A stretch of 64,000 nt of DNA from Verrucomicrobiota bacterium. Lineage in GTDB: Bacteria > Verrucomicrobiota > Verrucomicrobiia > Opitutales > Opitutaceae. The notes beneath the pieces are model-generated. The model did no database searches. It was not told the DNA's origin and worked only from the letters and a program-made list of their open reading frames with translations. Below, one piece after another: positions 43,101 through 52,991 of this stretch (positions are counted from its first letter, which is position 1; the number at the start of each line of letters is the position of its first letter). The position numbers were made by a program, and so were the translations under genes. Location: positions 248,001 through 312,000 of the forward strand of contig JAEKKV010000010.1 of assembly GCA_019510185.1 (NCBI GenBank). Direction: 5' to 3'.

Positions 43101-45103
43101 GTTGCCGTGTTGCTGGAGCCGACGGTGATGGCGCGGGCCACCGTGAACGCGCCGCCAGTCAGGAGCGAGGGGCTAAGATTGCTGCTGATGCTGGTCGCAT
43201 CTCCCAAGGCGATCGCGGAGGCGGCCGTGCCAAACGCACCGTTGGTGCTGACCGCCGCATTGCCCCCTGCGATCAATGAACCTTGCCGCACGGTGGTCGT
43301 GCCGGTGTAGGTACTGGTTCCGGACAGCGTAAAAGCACCAGCGCCTGTCTTGGTCAGACTGCCGCCCATGGATATTACGCCGGTAAAAGAGGTATCCGTA
43401 CCCTTGTTACCGACCTCAAGTATTCCATTGTTCTGAATGTAACCCACGCCGGAAAGCGCCCCCAGTTTGGTCGTTCCTCCGGCGGAGATACGCATGGAGG
43501 AACCGGCATTGTTGGTGGCGTTGCTGAAGACCACGTTGGCATTCGACAAATTCAAGCCGCCGGTGGCGGAGGTGTTGTTTGTGAAGAAATTGAGGTTTTT
43601 GTTATTCCCGATCGCGCCCACATAATTAAACGTGCCGCTAAATCCGCTCCAGTCCACATCGGCGCCAGTGCCAACCAGCATGGATAGATTGTTTCCGCTG
43701 GAATTTTGCAGCGTGATCGTGCCGCTACCGGAGAGAAGACCCGTTAAAGTTCCATTGTTCGTAACGTTGTCGATAATGGTGGAGGTGCTCGCGGTGGAGA
43801 AGAGATTGTTGCCCAGGGTCTTGTTGTTCATCTGGAGCGTGCCGCCGCTCAACGTCACTGTCCCCGTGCCCAGCGCGCCGGAGGTCACCGCGTTTCCGGC
43901 ACCTACCGAGTTGACGCCCAGCTTGATCTGACCGGCATTCAAGGTTGTTCCGCCGGAGTACGTGCTGGCGCCGGAGAGGGTCGTCGTGCCCGCGCCGCTC
44001 TGGATGAAGGTACCCGTGCCGCTGATCACACTGGAGATAGTGTTCGCATTGGCGCCGTTGGCGTTGACCGTGCCGCTGTTGGCCACCGGGCTCGCAAACG
44101 TGCCGGCCGCAGCCAGATTGATGCCCAACGTCGCGCCGGACGCGACCGTCACTGCCGAGCCGGCAACAATGGAGCCAGTGGTGCCGTTGCCGATTTGGAG
44201 GGTGCCGGCATTGACGGTGGTGGCACCGGTGTAGGTATTGGCACCGGAGAGGGTGGTAGTGCCGGCGCCGCTCTTGGTAAAGGCGCCCGTGCCGCTGATC
44301 GCACTGGAGAGAGTGTTGGCATTGGCGCCGTTGGCGTTGACCGTGCCGCTATTAGCCACCGTGTTCGCAAACGTGCCGGCCGAGGCCAGATTGATGCCCA
44401 ACGTCGCGCCGGACGCGACCGTCACCGCTGAGCCGGCCGCAATGGAGCCAGTGGTACCGTTGCCGATTTGGAGGGTGCCGGCATTGACGGTGGTGGCACC
44501 GGAGTAGGTGTTGTCGCCGGTGAGCGTCAGCGTGCCGGAGCCGGATTGGGTCAGGGAACCGGTACCGCTGACGATGCCGGAAAGCGTGGTGGTGCCGGCC
44601 CCATTCACGGTCAGGGTATTGCCGCCGGTGGCGATGGTCGCGGAGACCGCCAGTGTGGAGCCCGCGCCGGTATTCCAAGACTGGGCGCCCACCAAGGAGA
44701 GGTTGCCGCTGATGGTGGTGGTGCCGCTGGTGAGCGAACTGGCATCGATGCCGCCGGTGCCCAGCGAGAACGTGTTGCTGCCGGTCTCAAAGGTATAGCC
44801 GGTGATGAGAAACTGCAGCCTCAAGGCTCCGAGTAACGAATTCAAGGTCACCGTGCCAGCGGTGCCGCCGAAAACTGCGGTATCGGCCGTACCGGTGGTG
44901 TCGGTCCACACAATCGCGCTGGCGCCATCCCACCAGAAGGCGGAGGACGTGTCCCAAGTGCCGGTGCCGCCTAAGGTGGAGCTGCCGGTGGCGGACCAAG
45001 ACACTGTGGAAGCGCGAGTGGAGGGGATGAGGAGGGACAGTGCGCTTAAGGCTAGGAGTAAGCCTACGGCGGGACGAGCAATCGGTCGCTGGGGGTATTT
45101 CAT
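40196..45103 (-). CDS. giant PEP-CTERM beta-strand repeat protein
   Basis: A 1635-residue surface or matrix protein. Signal peptide about 1-32 (VGLLLALSALSLLIPSTRAS). The body is built of autotransporter-associated beta-strand repeats, with consensus around GAGTTTLSGANTYTGATTVN and AGTLQIGNG, predicting a long beta-solenoid. The C-terminus is a PEP-CTERM tag IPEPAAYVAIFGGLA, a hydrophobic span and RRRREQAA. It has a near-identical 92-residue internal duplication (43962-44507). Same protein style as the gene at 212 but nearly twice as long. Large open frames on the opposite strand reflect biased codon use. No Shine-Dalgarno; a TTAGCTATC motif lies 16 nt upstream. Confidence 0.87.
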   Translation of the reverse strand: MKYPQRPIARPAVGLLLALSALSLLIPSTRASTVSWSATGSSTLGGTGTWDTSSAFWWDGASAIVWTDTTGTADTAVFGGTAGTVTLNSLLGALRLQFLITGYTFETGSNTFSLGTGGIDASSLTSGTTTISGNLSLVGAQSWNTGAGSTLAVSATIATGGNTLTVNGAGTTTLSGIVSGTGSLTQSGSGTLTLTGDNTYSGATTVNAGTLQIGNGTTGSIAAGSAVTVASGATLGINLASAGTFANTVANSGTVNANGANANTLSSAISGTGAFTKSGAGTTTLSGANTYTGATTVNAGTLQIGNGTTGSIVAGSAVTVASGATLGINLAAAGTFASPVANSGTVNANGANANTISSVISGTGTFIQSGAGTTTLSGASTYSGGTTLNAGQIKLGVNSVGAGNAVTSGALGTGTVTLSGGTLQMNNKTLGNNLFSTASTSTIIDNVTNNGTLTGLLSGSGTITLQNSSGNNLSMLVGTGADVDWSGFSGTFNYVGAIGNNKNLNFFTNNTSATGGLNLSNANVVFSNATNNAGSSMRISAGGTTKLGALSGVGYIQNNGILEVGNKGTDTSFTGVISMGGSLTKTGAGAFTLSGTSTYTGTTTVRQGSLIAGGNAAVSTNGAFGTAASAIALGDATSISSNLSPSLLTGGAFTVARAITVGSSNTATTGVYTIGGNTANSSTFSGATTLNQNLSVTQVSGGTLTLSGIATSGSSGTQTLTFNNVGSVTDSGVIGGGTGTLAVTQAGAGTTTLTGTNTYTGATSITGGTLLLSGTGSINGTSGITINGSGAKFAQTSSVAVTPAITVTQGTLDGTGTVGDVTMGNGTGAFLANGNGIATTKLTLNSLTFTGGASTINLRFDGTLGFSVTNALTTAGTITVNSTGFAWANGTTYNIISYGGGSAVSLSNFASGSLGLTSRQSGTWGMTGTNLTLSVAGDSPKWTGVQSSEWTTNTIGGSSNWKLITGGTVTDYIASDTVLFDDSATNKTVDLSTASVAPTSVIFNNSTGNDYTLTSSGAYGITAGNLIKNGTGVVILANTSGTNTYSGTTTINAGTLRAGAANAFSPNSAITLANTAGATLDLNSFNNTIGSLAGGGTSGGNVTLGGGNTLTTGDNNLSTTFAGVISDGGLGAEGNLTKNGTGTFTLTGTNTYIGTTTINAGTLEIGNGTTDGFIATSGNIVDNAALAYNLTSSQGYTGVISGTGTLAKNGAGTLTLSGANTYTGATTINGGTLQIGDGTGGSISAGSVLTVASGATLAFDEAADSIQSNAIANSGTVTGAEGSGITNTLSGVISGTGAFIQSGAGTTVLSGINTYSGGTTVNAGTLTLTRGGAAGTVRGTLTINSGATVNLTAQDTLGFGAGTKVDTVNIVGGTLNNAVNFNNGYQTNFVLTGGTMAETVASTGTVGFNFDAANGYGITTNASATTSTISSRLTIRSGTLNFNVADGAASTDLNVSGVILVNGGTGISKSGAGTMVLAGANTYTGTTTVNAGILALGAANSIASSSGLVLNGGTFATGGFSQTLNTLTLSSSSTLDFGSGTSALAFADSNSVTWTGLLTLLNFDVGTDTLKFSTSAGLTATQLSQLSLAGYTAALDTNGFVTFSAIPEPAAYVAIFGGLALIGATIIRRRREQAA
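43962..44507 (-). repeat. two near-identical 276-bp tandem units inside the repeat protein gene
   Basis: Units starting at 43962 and 44238 are spaced 276 bp (92 codons) apart and are highly similar at the DNA level, including the stretch encoding TVNAGTLQIGNGTTGSI and NSGTVNANGANANT. This points to a recent in-frame duplication, unlike the diverged repeats in the rest of the gene. Confidence 0.8.
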
Positions 45104-45254
45104 ACGAGGGAAATTGAGGATAGCTAACGGGGGTAAAACGAGGAACCGGCCGGTGAACGGCTGTCAGAGGCAAAGGGTAGGGGGTGATCGGAGGCGCGAT
45201 GCTTTCGCAGACACACCATTGATCATCAGTAAAATACAGGAGCAGTCCTACGTC

Positions 45255-45682
45255 GGTTTATTCGACAGAATTTAGCATATCCAAGAGAGGGAATGATATG
45301 ACTTGTTCCTGCTATCGTCCGCCCATGGCCTACCCCGCTTGACGGTGCCCCCGTCATGAGCGCTCGGCCGCCGAAGACGGTTCTGTGATTGCTGAAAAGC
45401 GCCATGGATGGGCCGGCGTTTCGAGCGGATGCGAGCGCGGGGTTCCGGCTCGGGATGCCCATGCGCATGCAGCGTCGGGCCGAAGCGCAGCAAAACTACC
45501 ATTCCCAAGCGACCAAGCTATCCGGCGCAGCGATGTCTTTTATGATTGGATACGAGCGTGAGAGGACGCGCCCGGGTTTTCACGCGGCGAGGTATGCCGG
45601 CATCGAGGCCGCGGGGCGATGATAGCAGGAACAAGTCATATCATTTTGCCGCTTTCGTATGCTAAATTCTGGCGAATAAACC
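45255..45682. repeat. 428-bp element with 62-nt inverted ends
   Basis: The left arm 45255-45316 and right arm 45621-45682 are inverted repeats with identical internal spacing: 10 perfect bp at the outer ends (GGTTTATTCG), one mismatch, 14 perfect bp (CAGAATTTAGCATA), 12 unmatched nt, and 25 perfect bp starting AATGATATGACTTG. The 304-nt interior has no gene I recognise. No clear target-site duplication flanks the element. It fills most of the 659-nt gap between the divergent genes at 45103 (minus) and 45763 (plus). It may be a miniature transposon-like element or a pair of mirror-image promoter/operator regions. Confidence 0.75.
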
Positions 45683-45762
45683 CCCGCGATCTGACTCTGG
45701 CATTTTGTCGGCCGATGGCTCCGTGCCACCGCCGGGCGCATCAATTTTTCACTCCTTACGGC

Positions 45763-46251
45763 ATGAGCGATAGCATAAATAATGGCGCGGACTGGGATCG
45801 TATGCTCGAGCAACTGGTGGATCTGGAGGTGCCGCTGGGTGCCGCGCTTGGGTCGGGTGAATCTTGGTGGCGGCCCGATATTTCGATGCAGTCGCGAGAA
45901 GAGGCTTCGCGCGCCTGGTGCAGGCTCCATGAGCAATACCAAGAGGCTATCCATGCGGCGGTCCGTGAGTTGGTGCGTACGGGCGGTTTGCTGGCGCCGC
46001 GCCCGGAGATCTTGTATTTTCTCTCATTTCGCCTCGATGCCGCCATCCGGTACTTGTCGATGGCGGTCACGATTAAGGATGACAAGGCGGTGAGTATCAT
46101 ACCTTTCCCGGCGATTGAAATGTCCGCTTACACCGAGTGGCTGTTGACTGATTGGGCCGACCAGCACGCGACCCTTGAGATGATTTCTCTGGGGGACCGG
46201 ATGGGTTCTTTCAGCGGGTATGGAGATGTGCCGGTCGAAGGCACGGCCTGA
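45763..46251 (+). CDS. hypothetical protein
   Basis: A 162-residue soluble protein I do not recognise. It is rich in Trp, Ala, Leu and acidic residues (ESWWRPDISMQ, EEASRAWCRLHEQYQEAIHAAV, YTEWLLTDWADQHATL) and is predicted mostly helical. No signal peptide or membrane span. The ATG at 45763 is chosen because longer frames run back into the inverted-repeat element. The next gene starts 9 nt after its stop, so it may be the first gene of the long enzyme operon and a regulator or assembly factor; this is only context. Confidence 0.6.
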   Translation: MSDSINNGADWDRMLEQLVDLEVPLGAALGSGESWWRPDISMQSREEASRAWCRLHEQYQEAIHAAVRELVRTGGLLAPRPEILYFLSFRLDAAIRYLSMAVTIKDDKAVSIIPFPAIEMSAYTEWLLTDWADQHATLEMISLGDRMGSFSGYGDVPVEGTA

Positions 46252-46260
46252 TCGGATGGC

Positions 46261-49200
46261 ATGGAAAACCTTTTGGGTATGCATGAAATGTCTGCAGGTA
46301 TTTTTAAAAGGCGCGTTGCGGGTTCCTTTGGCCGTTCCCGGCTGGACCGGCGCGGCTTTGCACTGTTGGTCACGATCACACTGTTGTCGTTTTTGGTGCT
46401 CCTGCTGGTGAGCCTTGCGGCGCTCACGCGTGTCGAGACCCAGGTTGCCTCGAACAGTCAGCAACTCGCGCAAGCACGGCAAAACGCGCTGATGGCACTC
46501 AACATCGCGCTCGGCCAGTTGCAGAAAACCGCCGGACCGGATCAGCGCGTGACGGGAAACGCGGATTTGGCCGCAGCCAAGGTTTTCACCCGGGGCAGCA
46601 CGACATCAACCCGGTTAAATGCCGCCACTGCGCCTACGGCGGCAGATACCAAGTCGCTTGCGGGAACCAGCAACGGCCTCGTGGGTAGTCAGGCCGGGAC
46701 ACGTTACTGGACCGGGGTGTGGGGCAATAACACGCTTCCAACTGCAATTTACACGACGCCCGGTCCGTCCCCTGTGCTACTCAACTGGTTGGTGAGCGGA
46801 AACGAATTGGCCACCTTCACCGTGCCTGATCCCAAGAATGGACAGGTCACCGCCACGACTGCGCCCCCCTATCGCCCCTATGTGGCCAGTCTGGTGATCA
46901 ACCCTGCCTTAAGCCCATCGACTCAAGCCACCGATGCTCTGAAGCTGGGATCGCAAGACGCCGTGTTATTGGTGGGCAAGAACACGGCCGGATCTGCCGC
47001 CGTCACTTTGGCCGATGGCGCCACCGAGCAGCCGGCTGATCGTTACGTGGTTGCTCCCTTGGTTCCGATTAATGCACCCGCGAATACGGTGCCGGGGCTG
47101 GCTTCCTCGGCGCCGATCGGCCGTTATGCCTATTGGATCGGTGATGAAGGGGTGAAGGCGCAATATAACCTGGTCGATGATTACGCCAGTTCGACCTTGC
47201 CCGTGACGCAGGCCGAGGCGCGTTATCGTCTCATGTCCGCCCAACGCACGGGCATTGAAGCGCTCACGAGTCTCACGGCTTATCCCGTGAATGGACCTGC
47301 GCTCAAACGCGTGGTCGAAACCGGACAGATTCGCTTCGCCGACAGCACCGCCACAACGGACGCCATCGCCGCTCGTTTCCACAGTATCACCACGCAGTCC
47401 CAAGGCGTGTTGGCCGACAGCTTGTCGGGCGGCCTGCGCAAGGATCTCACCTATGCCTTCGAGCAAGGCTCCTTGCCTGCGGCACTCAAGGGCGTGAAAA
47501 TCATCCCGACGAGCTACAGCCCCTCCCAAGGACCGCAATGGGATCTGTTGAAGTCGTTCTACGACACGGCGACCAGCGCCAACAGCGGGACGATCGACGT
47601 CCGTCCGGCTACGGCGACTCAAGTGGGCATCGCGCCCATCGTTTCCGACATCCGGCTGCTCTTCGGCCTCGACCCCGGCGGCACGGATGCAACCCAGCCG
47701 GTGAAGGCGCTTTTCAGCCCGGTATTTGTCCTGTCGAATCCCTACACGGTGGCATTGCGGGCCCAAGCCGGTTTGGACGTGGTCTTTCGCATGTCGTCCA
47801 TCGGGCGAACCGGCGCGACCGCAGACAAGGGGCAGCTTTACTACGGAAATATTGGGACCAAGTACTACCTGCTTCGCCACAATCCTGACGGGACGCGCAC
47901 CTCGCTGCTTGACGGCGTGGTGTTTAAGATCCCGGGTCCCATCACCATCCCGGCCGGGCAGGCGATCATCTGCTCGCTCAGTGGAACTCAGACCGATGTG
48001 ACGACCGTCAACATGCAGACGAAGGGAGCCTCGGGCATCTCCTATTTCGGGAAAACCGTCGCGGGCTCTAACTCGAAGAGCGCCCTCTACTTCATCGACG
48101 AGGACAACAACTCGACCGAGATCGACATAGACTTCTATGTGGGCGGCGCGAACACCGCGGACACTTCAAATTCAAGCCAGCGTGTGCAGCATATCGAGAG
48201 GTTGAATCTGGATACGACGCCGGCCAACAATGCGGGTACGGACTTTGGTGCCAACTATCCGGTGAGTCGTACGGACGGCGCCTTTCCGATCGCCGTTTTT
48301 CTGAGCAATATCAGCTATCCGGGCGATCCGGGGCCGACAACTCCGGCGACCATCGGGAATGTCAATCGCACGCTCCGCGTGTTTGCCGACTTTAATATGA
48401 GAGCGACCCATCACCGCACGACCACGGGCATGCGCGGGCCGCCTCCCTACTTTTTCCGTTACATATTCCGAGCTGGCACTTCCGACTCAAAAACAGGCGG
48501 TACTCTCGACACGACCTCTTTCACCCAGTCGGTCAGCAGTGGCAGCACCGCCCACTGGGCGCGAGCCCATGAGGCCGGGAGCGTGACGGAGGGTGCGCTT
48601 TTCGACCTGCCGAGACGGAGCAGCACCGCAGAGATGCCCCTCTTCTCCCTTGGCCAATTGCAGCATGCAGATGTGACGGCGGATGACGATGCGGTGAGCG
48701 TCGGACACCAGCCCGGCTACGCGATCGGCAATTCGTTTTATAATCCGTATGTGAGTTGGCAGAAGACGGTGGCGTCTCGCGAGGATCTGATCTCGCAGGC
48801 CGATACGCTGCAAACGACGAATAAGAATTATTACGACCTCAGCTACCTGCTGAACTGCAGCCTGTGGGATCAGTATTTCTTTTCGACTATTCCCCAGACC
48901 AGTCAGGCCTACGAACCATTGAACAAGCGATTGCTGTTCAGCGATGCCTCGTTGGCGAGTGCAACGGCGGCCACCAAGGCGACCGCCGTTCATGACTTCG
49001 ACAAGGCGGCCGGTCATCTGCTGATCAACGGGGCCTTCAACATCAACTCCACCTCCATCGATGCGTGGAAAGCCGTCCTCGCCGGCACGCGCGGACTGAA
49101 CATGCCGGGCGACACGCAAACGGAAGCGGCCTTTCCCCGCACGGTCAGGCAAAGCGGAATCGCCGCGAAGGCCAGCGGCGAACTCAAGCCGACCGGTGAC

Positions 49201-49947
49201 GAGGACGATACCTACAAAGGCTTCAGAAGGCTCAGCGACGATCAGTTGGAGAAATTGGCCACCCAGATTGTGAAACAAGTCCGGCTGCGCGGCCCATTCG
49301 TCTCTGTGGCCCATTTTATCAATCGAAGTTTGGTGGCGGTCGACGACACCAAGTCCGACCTGGGCCTCATGGGTCCGCTGCAGGCGGCGATTCAGGTCGC
49401 GAACGATCCTGCGGCGAATGATCGGATCGGACTGAACGCCATGAGTGATGTCGCCGCCACCGATGATCGGCTTCAGGTCACCAGCGCGACTGATTACCAG
49501 GCTAATTTTGGCGGAACGCGCTACTTTGGCACTTCGTTTCTCTATGCCGATTCGAGCGGGGGAAACGTCCCGTCCGCCAGCGCGGCTCCGGAGGCCGTGC
49601 TTTATACCGGTGCCAGCCGGAAGAAGGAACAGGGCTTTCGCACGACCGCCGCGCCCGGATGGCTGACCCAAGCTGATCTGCTTCAGGTGCTCGGACCGGT
49701 TTTGTCGGCGCGCTCCGATACCTTTCTGGTGCGGACCTATGGCGATGTGAAAAACCCCGTGACAGGCAATGTCACGGGACGGGCATGGTGCGAAGCCGTG
49801 GTGCAGCGCATGCCGGAATATACCGACGCTTCATCGGCGGGCAACCAGGCCTACGATGCCATGACGGCGCTCACTACGAACAATCTCAAGCTGGGTCGCC
49901 GCTTCAAAGTGGTCTCCTTCCGCTGGCTTGGGCCGAACGATATTTGA
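46261..49947 (+). CDS. PilX/GspK-like giant protein (Verru_Chthon cassette A-like)
   Basis: A 1228-residue protein with a prepilin-like N-terminus: basic leader ending RLDRRG32, then F33 and a hydrophobic helix FALLVTITLLSFLVLLLVSL, followed by VETQVASNSQQLAQARQNAL. It lacks Glu at position +5 after the presumed cleavage, as PilX and GspK-type minor (pseudo)pilins can. The large remainder is exported, beta-rich and unassigned. From memory it matches the verrucomicrobial family named Verru_Chthon cassette protein A (TIGR02600), normally found with cassette proteins B, C and D, which are absent here. A small secreted partner follows after 3 nt, then GH95 and GH43 genes with overlapping starts. 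Confidence 0.78.
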   Translation: MENLLGMHEMSAGIFKRRVAGSFGRSRLDRRGFALLVTITLLSFLVLLLVSLAALTRVETQVASNSQQLAQARQNALMALNIALGQLQKTAGPDQRVTGNADLAAAKVFTRGSTTSTRLNAATAPTAADTKSLAGTSNGLVGSQAGTRYWTGVWGNNTLPTAIYTTPGPSPVLLNWLVSGNELATFTVPDPKNGQVTATTAPPYRPYVASLVINPALSPSTQATDALKLGSQDAVLLVGKNTAGSAAVTLADGATEQPADRYVVAPLVPINAPANTVPGLASSAPIGRYAYWIGDEGVKAQYNLVDDYASSTLPVTQAEARYRLMSAQRTGIEALTSLTAYPVNGPALKRVVETGQIRFADSTATTDAIAARFHSITTQSQGVLADSLSGGLRKDLTYAFEQGSLPAALKGVKIIPTSYSPSQGPQWDLLKSFYDTATSANSGTIDVRPATATQVGIAPIVSDIRLLFGLDPGGTDATQPVKALFSPVFVLSNPYTVALRAQAGLDVVFRMSSIGRTGATADKGQLYYGNIGTKYYLLRHNPDGTRTSLLDGVVFKIPGPITIPAGQAIICSLSGTQTDVTTVNMQTKGASGISYFGKTVAGSNSKSALYFIDEDNNSTEIDIDFYVGGANTADTSNSSQRVQHIERLNLDTTPANNAGTDFGANYPVSRTDGAFPIAVFLSNISYPGDPGPTTPATIGNVNRTLRVFADFNMRATHHRTTTGMRGPPPYFFRYIFRAGTSDSKTGGTLDTTSFTQSVSSGSTAHWARAHEAGSVTEGALFDLPRRSSTAEMPLFSLGQLQHADVTADDDAVSVGHQPGYAIGNSFYNPYVSWQKTVASREDLISQADTLQTTNKNYYDLSYLLNCSLWDQYFFSTIPQTSQAYEPLNKRLLFSDASLASATAATKATAVHDFDKAAGHLLINGAFNINSTSIDAWKAVLAGTRGLNMPGDTQTEAAFPRTVRQSGIAAKASGELKPTGDEDDTYKGFRRLSDDQLEKLATQIVKQVRLRGPFVSVAHFINRSLVAVDDTKSDLGLMGPLQAAIQVANDPAANDRIGLNAMSDVAATDDRLQVTSATDYQANFGGTRYFGTSFLYADSSGGNVPSASAAPEAVLYTGASRKKEQGFRTTAAPGWLTQADLLQVLGPVLSARSDTFLVRTYGDVKNPVTGNVTGRAWCEAVVQRMPEYTDASSAGNQAYDAMTALTTNNLKLGRRFKVVSFRWLGPNDI

Positions 49948-49950
49948 TGT

Positions 49951-50691
49951 ATGTCCCATTGGTTTAAAGCTCTCGCGTTTTTGCTCGTCTTCTCCCTCTG
50001 GCCGGCGGCGAACCGCGCGCCTGCAGCAACGGACGATGTTTCCGTCTCCGTCCGTTTCACGGTGATCAGCTGGGGCGCGCCGATGCCGGATCTTCTCTAT
50101 AAATCGGGCGGAAGTTTTAAAAAACTACCGGTCCCGGCATTTTCTCCTTCGAGTTTTCAAACCTACACCGGGCAACCCGAACTGGGCTTTTACCTCAAAA
50201 AACAAGTCGAGGGCAAATGGGTCGAAGTCGAGGTTGCCAAGGCGGCGCTGCCGCCGAACGAAAACAACGTCACCATATTGTTGGCTCCCGGAGCGGCGGG
50301 TGCCTACGAAGCCTTTGTCATCCCCGGCGATCCGCGCGGTTTCCCCTATGGACGGGCCAAGTTGATCAATATCACCAATCAACCGCTCGTCATCCGGTGC
50401 AACAAGGACGCCGCGGTCTCGTTGACGGCGGGCAAAGCCGAGGTCGTCGAGCCGGCGACAAACTCCACGTCGTTGTTCGTCGAACTTGCCGTGCGCAAAG
50501 GAGGGAAGTGGAAGCGACTCTACGATAATCTGTTTAATCTGAACCCGAAGGAGCAGACCCTGCTGATATTTTCCCGGGGCGACTCCAAATATTTTCTGTC
50601 ATCGGCTGGAGATGTGGAAAACGAAGTGAAGGTCGTGGTCATTCGCCTGCCGGAAGAGCCGCCGGCCGCCCAATTGGCCAAGACCCAATGA
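49951..50691 (+). CDS. secreted hypothetical protein, partner of the pilin-like giant
   Basis: A 246-residue exported protein, signal peptide 1-26 ([18 protein letters not shown]), then a beta-rich domain with [20 protein letters not shown], a [16 protein letters not shown] segment and a Pro-rich C-terminus. No family recognised. It starts 3 nt after the pilin-like gene and overlaps the GH95 gene by an ATGA junction, so all three are translationally linked. A periplasmic or surface accessory protein of the pilin-like protein is the likeliest role. Confidence 0.7.
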   Translation: MSHWFKALAFLLVFSLWPAANRAPAATDDVSVSVRFTVISWGAPMPDLLYKSGGSFKKLPVPAFSPSSFQTYTGQPELGFYLKKQVEGKWVEVEVAKAALPPNENNVTILLAPGAAGAYEAFVIPGDPRGFPYGRAKLINITNQPLVIRCNKDAAVSLTAGKAEVVEPATNSTSLFVELAVRKGGKWKRLYDNLFNLNPKEQTLLIFSRGDSKYFLSSAGDVENEVKVVVIRLPEEPPAAQLAKTQ

Positions 50692-52991
50692 GCCAAACCC
50701 GGGGCTCGCCTCGATTTTTCATGCTTCGTTTCCTCCTGTTTTGGCTTCCGTTGTCTTTTGCGTCACTGGCTTGCGGCCAATCTTCGTCCGCGGACACGAA
50801 TGTTCTCTGGTATGCGCAGCCTGCGCGTTCATGGATGACCGAGGCGCTGCCGCTCGGAAACGGGTCGCTCGGCGGCATGTTCTTCGGGCTCACGGCCACC
50901 GAGCGGATTCAGTTCAACGTCAACAGCCTGTGGACTGGCGATGAAAATGACACCGGCAAGTATCAGGCTTTCGGCGACGTCTTCATCGAGCTGAACCACG
51001 CCAGCCCGACCGGTTACCGGCGTGAACTCGACATCGACCGGGCGGTGCAACGTGTCAGCTATACCAGTGCAGGCGTCAGTTACCTGCGCACCGCCTTTGC
51101 CAGCCATCCGGCGAAGGTTATGGTCGTGCATCTTTCCGCCACCAAGCCCGGGGCCTACACCGGCCGCCTTTGGCTGACCGACATGCATGGCGCCAAAATC
51201 ACGGCTGAGGGCAACCGACTCACCGCGGCCGGTCGCTTGGGGTCGGGCGGCCTTGCCTACGAGTCGCAGCTTCTCGTCCTGAACGCCGGCGGCCGGGTTC
51301 GGATCGAAACCGCGTCGGCCACGACTGGCGCCAATCCCCTCGCGGGAGTGCCGGGGGTGGACAAAGCCAAAATCCCGTCCGCCTGTCTCGTGTTTGAGGG
51401 GTGCTCCACGCTTACTCTGATTCTCGGCGCGGAGACCGACTACGCCCCCGATCGGGCGCAAAACTGGCGCGGCCCGGCCCCGCACGCCATCGTCACCCAA
51501 CGCGTGGACGATGCGGCGAAGCAGCCCATGCAGATGCTTTTCGCCGGCCACGTCGCCGACTACCAGTCGCTGTTCACTCGTTTCCGCCTCGATCTCGGCG
51601 CGACCGCGCCGAATCTCGCCGCCAATCCCACCGACCAACGTCTCCTTGCTTATACGAAGGACAAGACCGCCGACCCCGAGTTGGAGAAACTCTTCGTTCA
51701 ATACGGGCGCTATCTGCTCATCAGCAGTTCCCGCGACGGACTGCCCGCCAACTTGCAGGGACTCTGGAACGACTCCAACAACCCGCCGTGGCGCTCCGAC
51801 TATCATTCCAACATCAATGTGCAGATGAACTACTGGCCGGCCGAGCCGACCAATCTCAGCGAGTGTCACCTCCCGTTCATCAACTACGTCGAGAGCCAGC
51901 GCGAGGTCTACCGGCTGCGCACGCGCGAGGAAAAAGGTTACGGCCCCAACACCCGCGGCTGGACCGTGCGCACGGAAAACGGCGTCTTCGGCGGCGGCAG
52001 CTTCTTGTGGAATCCGCCCGGCAGCGCCTGGTATGCGCAGCACTTCTGGGAGCACTACGCGTTCACCCGGGACCGGGACTATCTCGCGAAGACGGGCTAT
52101 CCAATGCTCAAGGAAATCTGCGAATTTTGGGAGGACAACCTTGTCACCCGGCCCGACGGTACCGTGGTCGCGCCCAAGGGGTGGTCGCCCGAGCATGGTC
52201 CCACCGAGCCCGGCGTCTCTTATGACCAGGAGATCATCTACGATCTTTTCACCAATTATATCGAAGCCGCCGACGTCCTGAAAATCGACCGGCCTTACCG
52301 GGACAAAATCGCCGCGCTGCGGGAAAAGCTCCTCAAGCCCAAGGTCGGCCACTGGGGCCAGTTGCAGGAGTGGGAGGCCGACCACGACAATCCCAAGGAC
52401 AACCACCGCCACGTCTCCCATCTGTTCGCGGTTTACCCCGGCAGGCAGATCTCGCCGGCCACGCCCGCGCTTTTCACTGCGGCCAAGGTTTCGTTGAAGG
52501 CGCGCGGCGATGGCGGCACCGGCTGGAGCCGTGCATGGAAGATCAACTTTTGGGCGCGCTTCCACGATGGCGACCACGCCTATCGCATGCTTCGCGCCCT
52601 GCTCACCGCGGTGAACAGCACCGGCACCGACATGGTCAACGGCGGCGGCGTGTACCCGAACTTCTTCGACGCTCATCCGCCGTTTCAGATCGACGGCAAC
52701 TTCGGAGCCACCGCCGGTGTCGCCGAGATGCTGGTGCAGTCGCAGGCTGGCGAACTCCACCTCCTGCCCGCGCTGCCCGCCGCCTGGCCGGCCGGCTCGG
52801 TGTCGGGCTTAAGGGCCCGCGGTGGCTTTGAGGTCAGTCTCGTCTGGAGTCGTGGAAACCTCGTTTCCGCCACGATTCGTTCGCTGGCCGGCGAGCCGCT
52901 CAAGGTTCGTCTCGGCGAGCGCGTGGTCGAACTGCAGACGCGCCGGGGCGAATCCTACCGTTTCGGTCCCAACCTGAGTCCTGTCCAATGA
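50688..52991 (+). CDS. GH95 alpha-L-fucosidase-type glycoside hydrolase
   Basis: A 767-residue secreted (alpha/alpha)6-barrel hydrolase. GH95 enzymes cleave alpha-1,2-L-fucose and, in some members, alpha-L-galactose by inversion. The family motifs are present: [16 protein letters not shown] at the N-terminus, NIN (Asn375, Asn377) in [20 protein letters not shown], Glu502 in GWSPEHGP as the general acid, and Asp669 in [17 protein letters not shown] as the base-activating Asp. The signal peptide ends near residue 30 after a long n-region; an in-frame Met12 is an alternative start. Overlaps its neighbours at both ends (ATGA). Confidence 0.93.
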   Translation: MSQTRGSPRFFMLRFLLFWLPLSFASLACGQSSSADTNVLWYAQPARSWMTEALPLGNGSLGGMFFGLTATERIQFNVNSLWTGDENDTGKYQAFGDVFIELNHASPTGYRRELDIDRAVQRVSYTSAGVSYLRTAFASHPAKVMVVHLSATKPGAYTGRLWLTDMHGAKITAEGNRLTAAGRLGSGGLAYESQLLVLNAGGRVRIETASATTGANPLAGVPGVDKAKIPSACLVFEGCSTLTLILGAETDYAPDRAQNWRGPAPHAIVTQRVDDAAKQPMQMLFAGHVADYQSLFTRFRLDLGATAPNLAANPTDQRLLAYTKDKTADPELEKLFVQYGRYLLISSSRDGLPANLQGLWNDSNNPPWRSDYHSNINVQMNYWPAEPTNLSECHLPFINYVESQREVYRLRTREEKGYGPNTRGWTVRTENGVFGGGSFLWNPPGSAWYAQHFWEHYAFTRDRDYLAKTGYPMLKEICEFWEDNLVTRPDGTVVAPKGWSPEHGPTEPGVSYDQEIIYDLFTNYIEAADVLKIDRPYRDKIAALREKLLKPKVGHWGQLQEWEADHDNPKDNHRHVSHLFAVYPGRQISPATPALFTAAKVSLKARGDGGTGWSRAWKINFWARFHDGDHAYRMLRALLTAVNSTGTDMVNGGGVYPNFFDAHPPFQIDGNFGATAGVAEMLVQSQAGELHLLPALPAAWPAGSVSGLRARGGFEVSLVWSRGNLVSATIRSLAGEPLKVRLGERVVELQTRRGESYRFGPNLSPVQ

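Noticed and set aside
45389..45622. 77-residue plus-strand frame inside the inverted-repeat element
   Set aside because: It overlaps an equally long minus-strand frame. There is no recognisable motif, and the interior shows no codon-like bias beyond GC content.
50829..52760. 643-residue minus-strand frame
   Set aside because: It is opposite the GH95 gene, which has all its family motifs. The antisense frame is a mirror of GC-rich codon use.
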